In this document: piece by piece, positions 62,288 to 64,000 of the stretch
How the letters are laid out: each line of letters starts with the position of its first letter
Position numbering within the stretch: the first letter of the stretch is position 1
Source of the DNA: Ornithinimicrobium murale
GTDB taxonomy: Bacteria; Actinomycetota; Actinomycetes; Actinomycetales; Dermatophilaceae
Length of the DNA: 64,000 bases
Assembly: GCF_003352835.1 (NCBI RefSeq)
Contig: NZ_QLVD01000023.1
Coordinates: forward strand, 62,001-126,000
Reading direction: 5' to 3'
Notes under the pieces: model-generated
Seen by the model: the letters and a program-made list of their open reading frames with translations, nothing else
Told to the model about the DNA's origin: nothing
Database searches by the model: none
Position numbers and translations under genes: made by a program

Positions 62288-63220
62288 ATGATTGATCCTC
62301 GTCTGCAGGTGCTCCGGGTGGTCGCCGCCCGGGGCACGGTCACCGCGGCAGCACACGACCTGAGCTACACCCCGTCCGCGGTCTCCCACCAGCTGCGCGG
62401 CCTGGCCCGGGACCTCGGCGTCACCCTCCTGGAGCCGGACGGCCGCGGCGTCCGACTGACGGCGGCAGCCCGGGTCCTGCTGGAGCGGGCCGATGAGCTC
62501 TATGCCCGGTGGGAGGAGATCCACGCCGAGGTCGCGGAGGCGGATCCGGAGGCTGCCGGTGCCGTGCGACTGTGCGGGTTCTCCACCGCAGCCGCTGCCC
62601 TCCTGCCGTCGGTCGCGGCCCGAGTGCGGGCCGCACACCCGCGGAGCACGGTGCGGATCATCGAGGCCGACCCAACCGAGTGCTTTGAGCTGTTGCTCGC
62701 CGAGCAGGCCGACCTGGCGGTCGTGGTCGCCGTCCCGGGGCTGCCCTCCACCACCGATCCGCGCTTCGAGCAGGAGAGCGTGCTGGACGACCCGCTCGAC
62801 CTGCTGGTGCCGACCGACCACCCGCTGGCCACCCGGTCCTCCGTGCTGCTGCGGGAGGCGGCCGACGAGTCGTGGATCCTGGACCGCCCCGGCAGCCCGT
62901 TCCACCAGCTCACCCAGACTGCCTGTGCCACCGCCGGCTTCTCCCCCTTCGTCGCCCACGAGGCCGCCGAGTGGGAGACGGGGGCAGCCCTGGTCGACGC
63001 AGGGCTCGGAGTCGGTCTGGTGCCCCGGCTCGCACGGCTCCCGGGTGGCTACCGGATCACCCGTGTCCCGCTGCGCGGCGACCCGACGCCGGCGCGGCAC
63101 ATCCGCAGCAGCATCCGCCGGGGCAGCCGGCGTCAACCGGCCCTGGCCACCGCCCTCACCGCACTCGCCGAGGCGGCTCGCCGCAGCTCAGCCCCCGGCC
63201 GCACCGACTGGCAGATCTAG
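62288..63220 (+). CDS. LysR family transcriptional regulator
   Basis: 310 aa from ATG 62288. The N-terminal winged HTH reads MIDPRLQVLRVVAARGTVTAAAHDLSYTPSAVSHQLRGLARDLGVTLLE; the C-terminal periplasmic-binding-like effector domain follows from about residue 90. It is divergent from the demethylase operon and probably activates it when the N-methyl substrate is present. Its 3' end overlaps the convergent GlmL-like gene by 33 bp. Confidence 0.9.
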   Translation: MIDPRLQVLRVVAARGTVTAAAHDLSYTPSAVSHQLRGLARDLGVTLLEPDGRGVRLTAAARVLLERADELYARWEEIHAEVAEADPEAAGAVRLCGFSTAAAALLPSVAARVRAAHPRSTVRIIEADPTECFELLLAEQADLAVVVAVPGLPSTTDPRFEQESVLDDPLDLLVPTDHPLATRSSVLLREAADESWILDRPGSPFHQLTQTACATAGFSPFVAHEAAEWETGAALVDAGLGVGLVPRLARLPGGYRITRVPLRGDPTPARHIRSSIRRGSRRQPALATALTALAEAARRSSAPGRTDWQI

Positions 63221-64000
63221 CACCTGCCCCGCGACGGCCCGGGCCACCTCGGGGTGCTCGCTCGCGAGCAGCCCGGCAGCAAAGAGCAGGTAGGTCGAGT
63301 CGACCGCTGGGTGGGCGTCCTCCGGCGGACGCCAGCCACCGCCGTGGTCGGTCAGCACCGCGCGCAGCAGTGCCTCCGCCCCGCCACCGGGCGCGTGGCG
63401 CAGCACGCCACCGGAGCCCAGCAGGTGCCGGACATTCTGCAGCGGCCGCGGCGCCTCGCCCGGGTTGCCGGGCCGGGCGTGCCTCCTGGCCGCGGTGATC
63501 GCCGCCAACCTGCCCAGCTCGAGGTCCAGACCCTGCTCGTCCGTCCCCGCGGCCGGCAGGGTCGCCGGCTGCTCGTGCACCCGCCGGACCCAGTCGCCGA
63601 GCGCAGCCTCGTGGTGCACCGGCAGCGCCTCGGCCACTGCCGCCTCGAGCACCCCTGGGGCACTCCACCGCATGCCGAGGTCCCCCTCGACGGTGCGAGC
63701 GTGCCACAGCCGGGCCACCACCTCCTTGCGCAGCGTGGCGTCCTCGCCCTCCGGGGTGATGACGGCGTAGACGTCGGTCGTCGCGCCGCCGATGTCGATG
63801 ACCATCACGTCCTCCCCGCTCGCCGCGGCGAGGCGCTCGACCCCGGTGAGGACCGCATCGGGGGTCGCAGCGCGCACCAGGGAGCCGAACAGCGGCCCCT
63901 TCGACAGACCCTTGCCCCCGATGACGTGCTGCAGGAAGACCTCCCGAATCGCGGCGCGGGCCGAGGCGGGCTCCACCACCCCGATGCGTGGCAGCACGTT
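63188..64000 (-). CDS. GlmL/MutL family protein, C-terminal part (partial)
   Basis: At least 270 codons; the frame is open through the right edge. It matches the MutL (glutamate mutase-associated) ASKHA family: NVLPRIGVVEPASARAAIREVFLQHVIGGKGLS and the nucleotide-binding DIGGATTDVYAV. Such proteins sit between the two subunits of B12-dependent carbon-skeleton or amino mutases (glutamate mutase, ornithine 4,5-aminomutase) and may reactivate them. No mutase subunit lies downstream on this strand within the window, so the partner should be beyond 64000. Confidence 0.8.
   Translation of the reverse strand, partial: NVLPRIGVVEPASARAAIREVFLQHVIGGKGLSKGPLFGSLVRAATPDAVLTGVERLAAASGEDVMVIDIGGATTDVYAVITPEGEDATLRKEVVARLWHARTVEGDLGMRWSAPGVLEAAVAEALPVHHEAALGDWVRRVHEQPATLPAAGTDEQGLDLELGRLAAITAARRHARPGNPGEAPRPLQNVRHLLGSGGVLRHAPGGGAEALLRAVLTDHGGGWRPPEDAHPAVDSTYLLFAAGLLASEHPEVARAVAGQVLDLPVGAAGG

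Overview
This is high-GC DNA of chromosomal character from an actinobacterium, most likely the Micrococcales and plausibly the Intrasporangiaceae/Ornithinimicrobium neighbourhood. The evidence is the actinobacterial fusion form of 2-oxoglutarate dehydrogenase (Kgd/OdhA), a mycothiol conjugate amidase (Mca) with its DUF4307 neighbour, a RamB-type regulator beside the glyoxylate-shunt genes, a DUF6104 micro-protein, frequent GTG starts and 4-bp ATGA gene overlaps. Genus assignment is inference.

Layout. 0-4.3 kb: hom (partial) and argS on the minus strand, a GNAT gene, tRNA-Arg(CCG) and an aldehyde dehydrogenase. 4.3-9.1 kb: a drrAB-type drug exporter divergent from a TetR-family gene, followed by a second ABC exporter pair. 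9.2-15.1 kb: kgd, a double GNAT, a DUF6104 protein and an SGNH-like protein that lacks the catalytic serine. 15.1-22.0 kb (minus): pheA, an MDR oxidoreductase, a sugar-1-phosphate transferase, then tsaE, an alpha/beta hydrolase and alr as a tight overlapping operon. 22.0-28.9 kb: a leucine locus with leuB divergent from leuCD, a DUF559/AbiEi-like gene set among repeats, and leuA behind a leaderless Leu-rich leader peptide with competing hairpins.

28.9-34.8 kb is more mixed: a GAP-family membrane protein, a GlxA-type AraC regulator divergent from an MFS transporter, a secreted micro-protein coupled to a lipoprotein, a frameshifted VOC gene and an internally deleted insertion sequence. 34.9-44.8 kb: nnrED, acpS and glmS (operon), coaA, fumC, a transglycosylase-like secreted protein, PIN-PhoH (phoH2) and an isoprenyl transferase. 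45.0-49.9 kb: a hemolysin III/TrhA protein, a one-TM micro-protein coupled to mca, DUF4307, greA and ilvA. 50.0-54.7 kb: aceB, aceA and divergent ramB. 54.9-63.2 kb: a large secreted M14 peptidase, then a glycine-betaine-type demethylation operon (flavin dehydrogenase, Rieske oxygenase, reductase) with a divergent LysR regulator. The window ends inside a GlmL/MutL-family gene.

Taken together this is central carbon and amino-acid metabolism (TCA via kgd and fumC, the glyoxylate bypass, Leu, Phe and Ile entry steps) with cell-wall precursor genes (alr, glmS, uppS). The most interesting non-standard signals are the leuA attenuator, the IS deletion derivative placed where an envelope operon seems to have been split, the peptide/lipoprotein pair, a motif shared between a hairpin and the promoter of the DUF559-like gene, and a strongly over-represented octamer CGGCATAC.
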